Assembly: GCA_003508835.1 (NCBI GenBank)
Contig: PUFA01000034.1
Location: 1,178,001 to 1,242,000, forward strand
Direction of reading: 5' to 3'
DNA length: 64,000 nucleotides
Origin: Eonycteris spelaea
Lineage: Eukaryota > Chordata > Mammalia > Chiroptera > Pteropodidae
A program made the translations under genes and the position numbers. This document shows, one piece after another, positions 22,736 through 35,524 of this stretch (its first letter is position 1; every line of letters starts with the position of its first letter). The notes under the pieces are model-generated. The model did no database searches. It saw only the letters and a program-made list of their open reading frames with translations, and was not told where the DNA came from.

Positions 22736-25700
22736 ATGATAACAGTAAGAAAACTATTTCTCAGACCCGCCCTGCCCTCTGTGGAGAGTAGCCTTCTGCT
22801 CAGGCTGCTGTGTATTTTCTGGGCTCCTGGGTCCTCCACATAAAGGAAGTGGTCCATCATGGGCAGACGTATCGTGTCGCATGGACTTAGTCTAAAGACA
22901 GGACAAGATATCAGTGTTCCAAGAAAGCTCTGCAAATGACGGCAAAGGATTCTGGCCCCCATTTCTCGTGAAGAACTAGTGAGCTAGTGCTTAGAGCTTG
23001 AATTGCAGAATAAGAGAAAATGCAATATAGATAATGTCAGGTTCTGCACCGAACAAGAAACCCGACGCTACACTGAAGACGTGGCGTCCGTAATCTACCT
23101 TTGGCCACGTGTTTTAGCCTAGAGGACGCTCAGTCGGGGTCCACAGAGTGACGTGGCTGCCGACATTGCCAATTTGGCGTCAGGCTCAGCGGCGAGAAAG
23201 GCAGGTGGTGATGTGTTCTCTGGGATGGACTTGTAAATAATCAATGGCAATAAGTAGAAGCCTTCAGGTGCCCGATTTGGGCTCAGGAGAAGGGAAAAAG
23301 CAATTATCTTGTCATCTGAGCAGCTGCAAAATGCCACGACCTGCCTCAGGAGGAAACGGGGGGATTGGAGGTGCTCGCTGGAGGCCACAGTGCCCACGGG
23401 ACACACCAGGACGAAAGTCGGAGAGTATGTGGCTACTTCACCCTCTTCTTTGAAAACTCTTCCAACCCCATCACCACAGGAAGCGAGTGGGTTTAGTGAA
23501 CCTCTCCTTCGTTCCTTATTTGGGATTCATTAACTACTCCTTCCATAATACATTCTGGAATTTTGTCTAGGATCAACGTCAGGCTCACAGAACGCTAGTT
23601 TGCCAGAACCCATTTTATTTACCTTTCTGGAGGAAACACAAGTGAGAGTCACTCATTGGCGGTCCCCTTTACCCTTGGTCTCTGCAACGCCTCAGAGATG
23701 CCTCCTACCCCACGGTCCATCCAAAGCCCTTCACTGGCCACCTGTGCAAACCTAATCCTTTCCATTTCCATAGGCGCTGTCCTGGCCCCGAGAACCCAAA
23801 AGCTACGTGATGGTTTTACACAGAACTTCACTAACTGTAGCCTAAATGCTTATGAGATATGGAACAGACCAATCAGAAGCTTGGGAAGACTTGATGTCCG
23901 AGGGTGTCAGTGAATAGTTTCCAGAGAAATATACCAAAAAAAAAAAAAAAAAAAAAAAAGCAACATGCTAACAACAGTCAGAAGTCAGGCCTCTCCAGGA
24001 AGGAGCGATTCTTCCAGCACCTCTACCAAGTGCTGGGGAAACAGCCTTGGGCCTTCATAGCAACTTCCCTGCAGGAGCATCATGGGAAAGGGCTGCTGGG
24101 AACTTCTGGGGCCTTGGGGCAGGGAAGGAAGACATTGTCCACATGGCTGGCCAGCGGCTGGCCTGCTAAGAAGGACGTGGGCATTAGCCGTCCCTAAAGG
24201 AACGATGTAGCCTTGAGGTATTGGGGACCTGGGGTAGAGTTTCAGTCGAGGAGATGTCGGGCTGCTTTTCAGTAGCGTCAGGACACACGGGGTGAAGGAG
24301 AGACGAAGGTGGGTGGCTGGCCTTGGAAGCGCAGGGCGTCTCCCTGCGAGACAGCGGTGAAGGGCAGCCACCGGAAGCCAGGAGAGCGGCCTGGGACATT
24401 CTCTCTAAGGGCCCCCATAACGCGCCACCCCCTCCGACCTTGATTTTCACCGCTGGCCTCTGGAATGAATTCTCCCATTGTTTCAAGCCATGGAGTGCGT
24501 GGTAATTTGTCCTGACAGCTCTGGGAAATGAATACACCCGTTCGGCACGTCACGGGGGGACTACTGAGAATCGCTATGGTGGAGAATGAAAACGGGGGTG
24601 AAGAAAGATGAGGACCCGGCGGAAAAGAAGAACCCGACATGGTTGTTGGCAGGGGAGGCCCGGCTAACGGATCGTTTCATCTCAAACTGTTCCTAAGTCG
24701 GCAGGGAGAACCCGGATGTTCGGAATGTTCTGGAAGTGGAGGTTGGTGAGACAGACGGGGAGAAGGGAAGGGAAATGAGAGTTGGCTGTGCACACGTGCA
24801 TTCAAGGCTGGGCCATGGGGTCCAGGTGGTGACAGGTGGGTGGTGGTGGGGCTTTCCGGGGGGTGGGGGGAGCGAGGCAGTGTGAGGGATCAGGGGACCC
24901 CCCCTCAAGTCCGACATGGCGGGTCCAGTGTGGAGGAATACAGTACAGACGTTTCCCTTTGTTTTGTTGCTTAGGGACAATCTGCCTTCTGACCCCGTTC
25001 CTCCTCCATCTAATGCCCCAGCCCAGACCAAGAAAACACCTCCTCGCCCTCAAATTCCAGAATTTTTCAGGGCTGAAGGCCTGGGGACAGGGAGGCCGCC
25101 AGCAAGAAAGACCTCCCTGCAAGAGCGGAATCTGAATCTCCCATGAAGAGCCGAAGGGTATTTTTATTACGTGGCTTTTGTCTTTTGTCTAAATGTCTGC
25201 TCCGTGGTGCGGAGTTTTAGGGACGGAAAGAGCTCTCCGAATGCCTGGCGTGCTGTTGTCCAAAATGGGTTCGCTCTCCTGCGTGTGTCTGGCAGCGCGA
25301 TAGGGAACGACGTGGGTGATGAAAACAAAGGAAGCTGTTTACTCCAGACAAATCGTCGATTGCCGCTAAGCATTTGTGTTCTCTTGTTTTGTATCCCTAG
25401 GTATATAATTGGGAGGCATGCAAATTGGGCAAGAGAATGAGCTGTAATTTCTTTGACTCCAAAGAGGAAATTCGTAACGAGAAGGGACGGTTGAGTAGGA
25501 TTTTAAAAGCTACTGAACAACACAAAGACGTGCACCGCGTTTTTGAGGAAGACCAACTTACTACCTGCTTTGACTGGCACCTGCAGCGGTGGGGGGGCCT
25601 TGCCGTTTCCCAGCATCCTTTGCCCCGATGCTAGTTGGAGTGAGTGTTGAAACAGGGTTAGCGAGCTTCTTCCCAGGGGTGAAGACAAATGCGTTTAGAC

Positions 25701-26238
25701 AAGTCATCAGCAGCCTGTCCGGCCATGGATTTCCTGACGTTTTCTTCAGAGGAGGGACGAAAACTCCTCTTTTTAGTAGCTTTTCACGAGTCTGCTCCGA
25801 GCTGGGTTTTAGCGAATTAGTTAGAGGGCGCATTTCATACTCAGGAGCAGGGTCCTTGAACTTCAAGAGGTAAAGGAAAGTGAGTTTCTAAACTGGGCCC
25901 GCTGTGCCTGCAGCACCCACAGGGATGCAGGCCTGCCTGGGCCCTCAGTCCCTCACCCACAGGGGACAAAGTTGTGGCTCCTTCAGGAAGCGAAAGGCCT
26001 TGTAGGTCATCTTTCAAGTATTTTCTGAGCCCCCGTGCTCTCCCGGAGTGGCCCTCAGTGACCCCGTGAGTGAGATGAGTGAGATGTCAGATTCTTATTC
26101 CCAAGATACTTCGTGGGGAAAATCTGTTGGGGTGCCCTGGGGTGGCTCAGTCAAGGTTCACTGGCAGAAAAGCACCCCAAGTCCACCATGGGGACCTCAT
26201 AAGAGAGGAAGGATACTGGGGTCACCAAGTCGTAAGAC
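22736..26238. other. Unassigned sequence, no gene recognised
   Basis: Moderate composition; GC-rich at 24800-24930. There are no named repeats beyond the poly(A) run at 23936-23959. Open frames of 95-128 codons on both strands overlap each other and show no domain. Confidence 0.4.
23936..23959. repeat. Poly(A) run, about 24 nt
   Basis: A near-pure adenine run after non-repetitive sequence. It may be the tail of an unrecognised retrocopy on the plus strand ending here. No AATAAA occurs in the preceding 30 nt and no flanking duplication was found. Confidence 0.9.
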
Positions 26239-26405
26239 GGGGCTCCTCAAAGTGTGGTCACCAGAGAACCTGTGTCCACCGTCCTCGGGTGACTGCTAGA
26301 AACACGTGTTTGGTCTTTCGTCTCCGATGCATAAAATGCTGGGGAAGACCCCGGGAATCTGCGTTTTTAAATACGTAAGCTTCTCTTCGCGCTTCCCAGA
26401 GCTGT
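26239..26405 (-). mobile_element. MER5A (hAT-Charlie MITE), antisense
   Basis: The plus strand begins 'ggctcctcaaagtgtggtcacc' (26241-26262), matching the 'ggttctcaaagtgtggtccc' end of MER5A. 'tgctagaaacacgtgt' (26293-26308) and 'aatctgcgtttttaaatacg' (26356-26375) follow in the expected order. It is a short non-autonomous DNA transposon fossil. Confidence 0.68.
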
Positions 26406-27323
26406 GAGGTCCGTCCACGTCTGGCCTGAATTTTGCCGACTAGGGCTCGTTCTGACACACAGCGTAAAGGGTGTGGCGGGGAGTCACTGCTAGAGAATGT
26501 GGAGGTGACCCAGGAGCCACCACCTGGAAGCGTGCGCAGGGAGCTGGGCGGTCCAGGGTGTCCGAGCTGCACTGCGGTGACCCAGGTCCCGCCACACCAC
26601 ACGGGACCAGTGCTGCGCAGCGGCCCCTGGCGGCAGGGGCAGAAGTGGCAGCGGTACTGGTCTGGTTCCTTGTGCGATCTAAGAGTGGAAGGGTATGCCC
26701 GTCGGAAGAGACTGGCATCCTCCGCATGGAGAAAAATGCGGGTCATTTGTGTGCGGCTGGGTTTGGCCTTGCGCATTCAACAACAAAAAAGCCCTCGGTG
26801 TTCAGCGCCGCACCAGCGTGGGAACGTGGAAGACGTGCGTGCGTCTGTATCCGAAGCAGGTAAAGCCGGGTCCGTCTAAGTCATCTCTGCACCTGGCAGG
26901 CGGCAGCCCAGGGCACGGCAGGTAGAAGTATGTGCCGAGCTGGCTTCCAGGTGCCCGTCAGGTACCACGCGTCACGCGGCAGGGGCGGGAGTCCTACGGC
27001 TGCCTGACATCTGCGAGACACATCAGCAATCAACGCTTTCCTGCTCTGGGCGACGAGGCCAAGGCGCCCGGGGCGGTGGGTTCACGGAGGGGACTGTGGA
27101 GGCCGAACCTTCTCTGCCCTTCCCCTGTGACAAAAACGTGGCTGCCGGCCGAGGCTGGTCCGGATCCCTCGCGCCAGCGCTGGAACCCAGCTACCTGGGG
27201 GACGGGGCTCCCTACCTGTGTGCTCTGTGCCATTCAAAGGGCGAATCGGACCTAACACCCGGCCCTGCGGTGTGTTTCGCAACCATCCCCGGGTCGATAT
27301 CCGCCGTTCTCCTTGGCTGGTAA

Positions 27324-27382
<59 letters not shown>

Positions 27383-28109
27383 CCCCAGCTCCTTCCTTAA
27401 CTATGAGAACGACGATAATTAGAAAATGATGTAACTCTTTCGCCAAGCGGGTTGCTCACACGAAACCGTCGTGTTTTCTTTCTGAGATGCAAACGCGTTG
27501 CCGAAAAAGGGCCCCAGCTCTATTTTTTTCAGCGTCGCATCTCGGCCGGAATCACGGGAGATGTCACGGGAAGCTGGTGTCAAACCAGGGCGCTAGGGGT
27601 CGGGGTGAGAAATGAGAAGCGTGCAAGAACACAGCCCGCGACGCCTTTTTAAAATCCTCGATGCCTCTCTCGAGAGGCTTAATGAAAAGAATCCGCTTGA
27701 ACCGTCCCGGTGAGGAGCTGGGCGGTGAGACTCGGCGAGAATGAAAAGGCAAGGTCAGGCGTCCCTTATATCAGAAGCAGGAAATGAAATTATAGGACGT
27801 TAGCAACGTCTAGAAATTAGGCAGAAATAGTACATGAATGGTGTGGCTTATTAGGCTTGGTAAGAACTGGAGACCTTTGTCCCAAGACCCAGCCTCTCTC
27901 CAGAAAGGTCAGTCCCTCTCAACCGAGCTCAGGACTCCAAAGGACCAAGAAGAGCCACCCGTCCAGCCAACAGAACTGCCTGCAGTGTGGGGCCAGGGGA
28001 CGCTGCCAGACGGCCAGGTCACTCTCAAATTCTGGTCATGTCGTAAAGAGCCATTAGGGGAATATTAAAATGGATATTTTATAGATACTTTGGGTAAGGT
28101 AGTATCCTC
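26406..28109. other. Unassigned sequence with a CT tract
   Basis: Moderate to high GC with CpG clusters at 26560-26640 and 27060-27200. No gene or named transposon recognised apart from the CT repeat at 27329-27376. Confidence 0.4.
27329..27376. repeat. (CT)24 microsatellite
   Basis: 24 uninterrupted CT units followed by a T-run and CCCCAG. This is a long pure dinucleotide, probably polymorphic. Confidence 0.98.
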
Positions 28110-28126
28110 GGGGGGGGGGGGGGGGG
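28110..28126. repeat. Poly(G) run, 17 nt
   Basis: A pure guanine homopolymer, a likely sequencing-length uncertainty and unstable site. Confidence 0.95.
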
Positions 28127-28222
28127 TGTCAAAGGACCACACCTAGATTGTCTTACATATAATCCACCCTGGGAATAGATGAATCCTACTGTGGGTTAGA
28201 GCGTCAGTAGCAGCCACTAAGA

Positions 28223-28375
28223 CAGCGCCTCTCAGACTTCAGCGTGGCTTCTGTTCAGATGCAGATCCTGAGTCAGCCGGTCTGGGTGGAGCCCGAGATT
28301 CGCGTTCCTAACAAGCCCCCAGGTGAGGCGGAGGCTGCTCGTCCTGGCATCATGGGGAGGAGCAGCTGAGCCCGG
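28223..28375 (+). mobile_element. MER5A (hAT-Charlie MITE), sense
   Basis: It starts CAGCGCCTCTCAGACTTCAG, corresponding to the terminal 'cagtggttctcaaactttag'. It continues through 'cctgagtcagccggtctgggtggagcccgagattcgcgttcctaacaagcccccaggtga' (28267-28326). Block order and spacing match the MITE. Several CpGs replace the consensus TpG/CpA. Confidence 0.75.
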
Positions 28376-28849
28376 TTTTGCTAGTGTAAGCGGGGGCTCC
28401 CTGTTCTCTGTGGTTCACCGATCTTAGGGTTTCTATGTTTCTTCTGTGTGTGTTTTAGTTGGTACCGTGGGTGCCTGTTGGTGTAAGCTGGAGGAGGTTG
28501 GGGTGTGACTCTGACAGTTTTTCCCAGTTGTAACAAAAGCTGTAGTTTATCACTTGATCCTCATTTGTCCTTTGAAGCTGTTCCTCTCCCCCTGACTTTT
28601 CCCACATTTTTTCTCCTGTGGGGTATTCGGTGCTGGGGGTGCCTGCGCCCAGCAGGAGTGATGGAGACGTACCAACAGAACAAACTTAGAGAAGGAGCTG
28701 CTCATAAGACGTGTAAATTTGGTTCAAGACAACCCTTCTAAAATCTGTGTTTTCTAAAAGGTCACTTCCTGCCGATGCCTCAGCATCTTGTGGGGGTACT
28801 GTTCAGAATGGGTGGGGTGCCTGCCAGAGAGGAAACATGCTTCTTGCTT
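28376..28849. other. Unassigned stretch
   Basis: No recognisable gene or repeat. A 78-codon frame at 28505-28741 is without a domain. Confidence 0.35.
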
Positions 28850-30880
28850 GAAACGTTATTGAGATCATGGTAGATTGTGCAGTTAAAAAAAATAACCCAG
28901 AGAGATGTATGGAGATTTTACCCAGTTTCCTTCAATGGGAACATTTTGCGAAACCATAATACAATACCACAACGTGATACAATCCATCCATCTGATTCAG
29001 ATTCCCCGGATTTACCTGTACAGGGGTGTGTGTGTGTGTGCGTGCACGTGTGCACACACACGCGTGCATGCGTCCCCTGTCCAGATTCAGCACGCCGGGC
29101 ATTCCATCCCTGCAAGGGTCCCTCCTCGTCCCTCTCTATGACCACACACCCCTTCCCACTCCCTCTGCCTCTTACCCTGGCACCCAGCAGTCTGTCTTCA
29201 TTTCTAAAACTTTGTCGTTTCAAAACTGTTATGCACATTTGCATCAGGTCACATGTAACCTTTTGAGCCTGGCTGTCTGCACTCAGCCTAACTCCCTGGA
29301 GATTCGTCCGCGTCGTCGAGTATCCGTGGTTGGTGCTCTATCGCTGAGCAGTGACCCGCCGCCTGGAATGTGCCACGAGTGCGATGCACCACGACCATCC
29401 TGGGGAGGTTCAGCTTTCAGCTCTTACAAATGAAGCCAGTATGAACATTCACATAGAGGCTTTCACGGAAACACGAGTTTGCATTTATTTCTCTGAGCTA
29501 CATAAATGCCCAGTGAGAGAGGGCAGCGACGGGGTCACACGTAGTTGCATGTTTAGAGTTATGAGGAACTGCCAAACCACTTCCCAGAGGGGCTGCACCA
29601 TTTCTGCGTTCCCACTGGCAAGGCATGCTTGATCCGGTCTCTCAGCATTGTCACCCCCACTTTTTTAGCCATTCGGATCGGTGTGAAGTGATACCTCATT
29701 GTGGTTCCGATTTGCATTTTCCAGATGGCTAATGATATTGAACATATTTGCTCGTGCTTATTGGCCATCTGTATCTCATCTTCAGTAAAATATCTGTTTA
29801 TGTCTTTTCTCCATTTTCTAATGGGATGGTTTAATTTTTTACTGTTGAGTTCTTTTCATATATTCTAGAAACTAGTCCTTGGTTGGACGTGAGGTTTGCA
29901 AATATTTTCTCCCAGTCTGCGGCTTGTCTTTTCATCTTCTTCCAATGAGCTTTAGAGGAGGAAAACATTCTAATATCGAGAATGTCCGATTCATCAACTT
30001 TTTCTCTTACGGATTACGATTTTGGTGTCAAGTCTAAGAAATCCTCGCCAAGCCCTACCCCTGAACGTTTTCTCCTATGATTTTTTTTCCCCTAAAACTG
30101 ATATAGTTTTACATTTTTCATTTTAAGTCCGAGATCCATCAGGAGTTAATTTTTTGTATAAAATGTAAGGTTTGGGTTGAGGTCAGTTTTTTGATCTGTG
30201 TATGTCCAGTCGCTACATTGCATTGGTTGAGGAGGCTGTCATCCCCGACTGGATCACCTCTGTGGCTTTGCCAGACGTCCACGGAGCTTATTGGTGCTGG
30301 TCCGCTGCTGGGTTCTCCGTCCCGCCCCACCCACCTATATGCCGTTTCCTACGTCCGAACCACACTGTTCCGATTACCGTGGCTTAGTATCAGGTAGAGT
30401 AATTCCTCGGATCTTATTCTTCTTTGGCAAGGTTGTTTCAGCTACTCCAGGGCCTGTGCCTCCCCAAAGAAATGTTTGAAATAATATTATCTGCCCACAG
30501 AAACTTAGCTGAGTTTGGGTAGGAATCACGTTTAACCCATAGATCAATTTAGGAGGAATCGGCATCTTTACTACATCAAATCTTCTAACCCGTGAACAAG
30601 GTAGTGTCTCCATTGGTTCAGGTACTTTTGGTTTTCCCCATCAACATTCCGTCACTTCCAGCATGCAGACCCTGTGCTTGTTTTGCTAAGTGAATGCCTA
30701 GGTGTTCCGTTTTCTTTGAAATGATTCTCAGTGATATTGTGTTTTTAATTTTTTCCCATGTGTTCACTGCTGGTCTACAGGGTTGCGATTGCATTTCGCG
30801 CATCGATTTGTGCCCTGTGACCTTGCCGAACTCGCTTTTTAGTTCTACAAGATTTACTAGGGTCCTTGGTGTGTTCTACC
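28850..30880 (-). mobile_element. L1M LINE, 2 kb of 3' UTR and ORF2 end, antisense
   Basis: The longest transposon in the window. The plus strand runs in order through the reverse complement of an L1M 3' UTR. 'tttacccagtttccttcaatgg' is at 28917-28938, the TG tract at 29026-29073 and 'ggagattcgtccgcgtcg' at 29298-29315. Then come 'gttgcatgtttag' (29543-29555), 'tgcaaatattttctcccagtctgcggcttgtcttttcat' (29897-29935), 'ggtgtcaagtctaagaaatcc' (30024-30044) and 'agatcaatttaggagg' (30541-30556). It ends with 'ccttgccgaactcgctttttagttctaca' at 30821-30849. Numerous changes destroy ORF2; it is not functional. Confidence 0.9.
29026..29073. repeat. 48-bp perfect alternating purine-pyrimidine tract
   Basis: GT units pass into CG/CA/TG-mixed dinucleotides without one break in purine-pyrimidine alternation. 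The tract is partly self-complementary because its GT side is followed by a CA side. This is a strong Z-DNA-forming pattern inside the L1 3' UTR TG region. Confidence 0.95.
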
Positions 30881-31179
30881 TCAAGGCTCTTCAGGTTGCA
30901 TCCCCCCCAAGATTCTCCTAACCCCATGTTTTAATTATGATGAAATCTCTGACAAGTAGCCCTCCAACCTGCTTAGTAAGGGTAAACTTGCTTCCCCCCA
31001 ATTACCTCATCCTTCTGCAGCACGGCCTCTGGTTAGAGAGAGCTCCCCTCTCTAGAAGCCGCTTCTTCCGGAACCGGCTCCTTGGAGGACTTCCTGGGAC
31101 CCCACCCGAGTCAGTCCCCCCCACCACCACCACGGCAGCCCTGCAGACACCTTCCAGACCATCCTTACTCCCCGCAGCC
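30881..31179. other. Unassigned stretch between L1 and L2
   Basis: No feature recognised. It includes CCACC-type triplet repeats near 31119-31135. Confidence 0.35.
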
Positions 31180-31530
31180 CGCCCCATGGGGCATGGACTT
31201 GAGTCCTTCGCCCTTTGGAATGTCTTCCTTAGACTCTCTTTGACATATCGAGACGCCGCTCAGAGACCGATGCCCACAGGTAGACTCAGCGACCTGGAAG
31301 AACGTTCCCTGTCCTTGACACTCAATTACCGGGTCACAGAAGCCTTCCGTGACTTCCTGGTGTGGTTGGGCTTCTCACTGCCCTTTCTGAGTGCTCTGTG
31401 CTTTGCTGGTCTTCTGTCTTTTCCATTAGACCGTGAGCCTTTGAGGGAAAGAACTGTATAAATCTTATTGCATTGACTCCTCTTGGTTTTGGGGAAAACG
31501 GGGTAAGTTTGCATTCAACAAATCAAAGTT
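31180..31530 (+). repeat. L2 LINE 3' end, sense
   Basis: Sense-order L2 blocks occur: 'cacagaagccttccgtgacttcctgg' (31335-31360), 'tgctctgtgctttgctgg' (31391-31408), 'tttccattagaccgtgagcctttgaggg' (31419-31446) and a terminal 'gtttgcattcaacaaatcaaag' (31507-31528). Confidence 0.65.
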
Positions 31531-33899
31531 TATGTGTAGGAGGTGGCTTCGCACAATGTTTATTTTAACCATTTGGCAGTTGCCCGAGATTTTATCTCCG
31601 GAAAATTACGAACGTCATTGTGAACTGTGTAGCTCTTTCTCAGGGAGAGTGAGCTTTACACCCAAGCGGGCCTGGTCAGGCCCCGTCACTCTCTCCTGTC
31701 CCGTAAGCTGGAGAATTGTTCATTAGGGGACACTGTCTGCGTTTCAGCAGTTTCTGGTCCATCACCAGTGTTCATAGGTCTCCACGGGTTTTGGGTACCC
31801 AGCACTCCTTCCCCTTTTTTCTGGTAAAGAAAAGCTCCTTCCTGTGGGAAATATACATCTGTGGTTTGGATGCGCTGGATATCACCCCATCTGGGCACAG
31901 CAGAGAGATGAAAGCCGGGCCTGACCGAGCACAGTGCCCACTGCTCTGGTCTGGTCGCAGTGATTGGCGGAGGGACAGACATCCCATCCATGGTCGACCG
32001 AGACCCTTTGCTGGGACCTTTCTGCCAGAGCTATAGTGATAAACGCGTCCTATTCATTGGCGTCAGGCTACTTGATTGATAGATCTGCGTCTAGGGCATC
32101 CAGGAGCCATTAGCCCTTCCGCGTGAAGACGGAGGTCAGAGAGATGGAACAAGGCACAGAAACGCGATGACTTATTTGAGGGGTGTGACCAGGCTTTTTA
32201 ATTAGATGGACCAGGACACACTGCCTTCGGGCACCTGGGTGGGTTTGAGTTGGCTTCTGTGGGCAGCCGTGGAGAGTGTTGAGGACGGAGGCCATGGAAG
32301 CGCTTACGTGGGGAAGTGTACGTGTCACTGTGGGGAGGTGCCAGCAGACTCATAGAAACAGGCGCAAGGGAGGGGCGGCATACAAGCCACACGGCATCTT
32401 ACAGGACGACGGGAGGGCCTGACAGCCGGGCCTCGGAGGAGAGAGAAGCAAAGAAGCTCAAGGAATCTCGGCAAGGAAAACATGCACTTCCTCTCTAAAA
32501 AAATAGGAGCTTCAGGCGTTCCTGACCATGGCCGACAAGCCGTGCATCTTACACGGCCGCCCAGTGCATAGCGGTGCGCCTACGAGCACTGGGCGTCCAG
32601 GGGTCCGTGCTGAGCTAGCGCGGGGGACATGGCCTCCTGCGTCCCCCTCAGAGACTCACGCCACGTGTTCGTGCATCCAAGCCCCTTCGGAGTCCAGCCC
32701 GGGAAGCCTGTGCAGTGCAGTCATCCTCAAACGGATTCGGCAGCCGTGACCACGTTGTCTCACCAAACGGAGAGAGCAAGTCGGACAGAGCCCGCCCTCT
32801 TGGAATTTCCGGTCTGGAGAGCGACTGTGAACCCCGCGTGGTCTGCGTCTTGGAGAACACCGGCTCGGGCGGCTCCAGCCCCAGCCCTGCTCAGAAGGTC
32901 GGGCCGCCTTGAGTGAGGCAGGCGGGCGGAGTTGCTCAGAGGGGCCGACGACCGGGGCGAGGGGCCGACCCTGCACGGACGGGCGGGAGGCGGCCACGGT
33001 CAGGGGCAGAGGAACCAGGACGCGGCCGGCCAGCCTGAGGGAGACACGGCCAGCTCCAAGGGCACAAGGAAGTGCCGTTGCTGGACCGGGGACTGGTCGT
33101 GAGGGGCCTCGTCAGCCGTCGTGAGGAATCCACATTTCCCCACACATGTCGGTGGGAGACGCTGAGCTTTATTAAACCAGGCGGGTTGGGGTATCTGTGT
33201 GACGCGATTTGCCCTTTTAAGAAAGCCCGGTGGCTCTGTCGTGGCTGCCGCGTTTGGGCAGGAGGGCCCGAGGGAGGCAGAGCTGCGGCTGGGAAGGGTG
33301 TCACGTGGGTCCTGTAAAGGACTTTGCATCCCCCACGGGAACCATGTCACCGGGGCGGGGGGGACAACATCATGGAATTGGGGAGGTTGAGAAGGAAGTC
33401 TTTGAAGGCTGACGGGTGACTGCACAGGACAGTAACCCAAAGGGAAGGAATCAGAGAAACCTGAGGACAGCTGGTGCCGCCTTCCGCCGACCGCAAGCCG
33501 AGCGGCCTGGGGAGGGCCTGCATGGGGCAGGGGTGAGATCAGTGCTGGCCAGGTGATTCTGGGGTGTCAGAGGGCCATCCAGTCAAGACAGGCCGCTGAA
33601 CCCTGACTTCCAAGGACCATTAACCAGCCAGCACTGCTCCAGGTGAACAAGGGGTAGACGAGGCAAACTTACCTTATGTGCGTTTATGTCTAAAAACAAA
33701 AATCCGAAGATCGATTATCTCCTTCTCACAATCGTCTGACTTTGGAGTAAACTGCTTCCGGGCGAGAAAAGGCCCATTGGCCCCCCGGGAAGAGCCGTGT
33801 AAGGACAATGCATCCTCTACTCAGCATGTCAGTTCGGGAAGAAGCTAATCTGTGACCATGAAAACAAGAAACTTCGTAGCGATGGGGGAATCTGCACTG
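31531..33899. other. Unassigned sequence, no gene recognised
   Basis: Moderate GC, becoming CpG-rich at 32860-33070. Opposing open frames of similar length occur across 32629-33440. No domain or named repeat. Confidence 0.4.
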
Positions 33900-34200
33900 A
33901 TGGACCCGTAACTCTATCTTTATTGTGGTCATGGCTATCAAAATATACACATGGAATGAAATGGTGAACCAGACGCACACACGGTGTGTATAAAACGGGC
34001 AAACTCTGAATAAGTCTGTGGATTGTGCCATGTCAGGTTTTCCCTGTTTTTGTTTTTGTTTTATTTGTGTTTTTGAAATTGTGCTATCGTTAAGTACACA
34101 GTGAGCATTGGGAAAACCGGGTGCCTGGCCCACTGTACCTCACTTTGACTCTAGAATGGAATTGAAATGTGAGGAAATTTAAAAACTGGAGAGGAAAATA
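33900..34200 (+). mobile_element. L1M LINE 3' UTR, sense
   Basis: Sense-strand L1M 3' UTR blocks occur: 'gcaaactctgaataagtctgtggattg' (33999-34025), a diverged 'aaattgtgctatcgttaagtacacagtgagcattggg' (34076-34112) and 'ccgggtgcctggcccactgtacc' (34117-34139). It includes a (GTTTTT) stretch near 34045-34065. Confidence 0.7.
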
Positions 34201-34916
34201 AGGTACCAGTTTGCCAAGCTAGGTCGCTGTGGAAGGGGAAGATATACATACGGCTGTTGATTGTGTTCGATTGTAGAGCAGTGGTCAACCAAGTGAAGAC
34301 TAGGAAAAATGGTTCCGTCAAAAGCGAAGATCATTGCCCACACCTAAAAGCATCGCGATGATGCAGACGAACTAGTCTGGCCCATCTCTAGACGACGAGG
34401 ACAGGACACTCTTGTTTCTTCCTCGAGCCTTAAAACTGGAACTTGCAACAGCACTTCTGCTCAGCCGAGGAGGGATTGGAGCGGTGGCTTCGTCCCCTCC
34501 CTCCAGATCCTGGGGGACTCGCCTCGGATGGCGGGACAGGGGTGAGGAGAGCCCTCTTGCCACCCTGGCTACCTGCTGGCATCTCACGTGAGGCCGACGC
34601 TTTATCAATGAAGCCCACGGCCTTGACCACATAGGTGGGCGGGGAGTCTGCGGAGCCCAGCCGCTCAGCCCTTGACCGGGCCGGAGGCCCAGTGTGGGGG
34701 AGGGGGGTAAAGTACCCGGATCTAACGCTGCGTCCAGACGGCGTCCTTCAGCCCAGCTTCCCTGTGAGAAATGGGAGTCTGTGCCAATCCTTCCCTTTCT
34801 GGTGCTTGTTTTCCTGTCGCTTCAGGACTCAGGATAGAGGAGGCTGTGCTCGCTGGACCCTCAAACTCAGCAGCAGCTTTTGATATGAATAGCCCTGTTA
34901 GCAAGTGAGTAGGTGG

Positions 34917-34917
<1 letters not shown>
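34201..34917. other. Unassigned sequence
   Basis: No recognised gene or transposon. GC-rich at 34460-34740. Confidence 0.35.

Positions 34918-34950
<33 letters not shown>
34918..34950. repeat. (GA)16 microsatellite
   Basis: A pure GA run of about 33 bp. Confidence 0.97.
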
Positions 34951-34952
<2 letters not shown>

Positions 34953-35524
34953 AAAGGCTCTTGACCAAGCTTCACCCTCCCGGTGCTCCTTCACTGATCA
35001 GACTGCTGAAGTCAGAGCAGGAGCGGACGCTGAGCTACTCAGAAAACCGGGTCGTTCGTCCTGGTCTCTGTGCCGAAATGATTCCGTTTGCTTTTAGACT
35101 ATTGGTTTACTGAAAAACGCTGCTGCTTTTGTACTGACACGCCCTCGTGGGTCGTTACAAATGTTTGGCATTGCAAGCTGAGGCTTCGTTGGTATCAGAT
35201 GTGGCACTTGAGTGAATCTTACAATTTATTGAAATGTTGTTTAAACTGAGACGGTTTGGTTCGTTTCTCCCTCCCCCCCCAAATTATGTCCTCATGCTTC
35301 TAACAGGGCTTCTCCTTCTGCGTGTGGAACACCAGGAGAGCCCCCTGTGGATAAAGTAACAACTGCCATTTGCTGGTCCTCTAAACCAGCTTTCTGGGGC
35401 GGGCAATTAGCCAGCTTTGGCAGCTGGTGGATTCTGCTCTTGTGCGCCGTGCACGCTAATTGAATGTTTATTGCCATGAGCAGAATGAAAGTGTTTACAG
35501 GGTAGATCTTGGCCTTGCCAAGGC

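Noticed and set aside
26127..26160. GGGGTGCCCTGGGGTGGCTC resembles the head of a carnivore tRNA-Lys SINE
   Set aside because: After about 30 bases the body, (CT)n region and A-tail are all missing. Chance or a very short fragment; insufficient to assign a carnivore.
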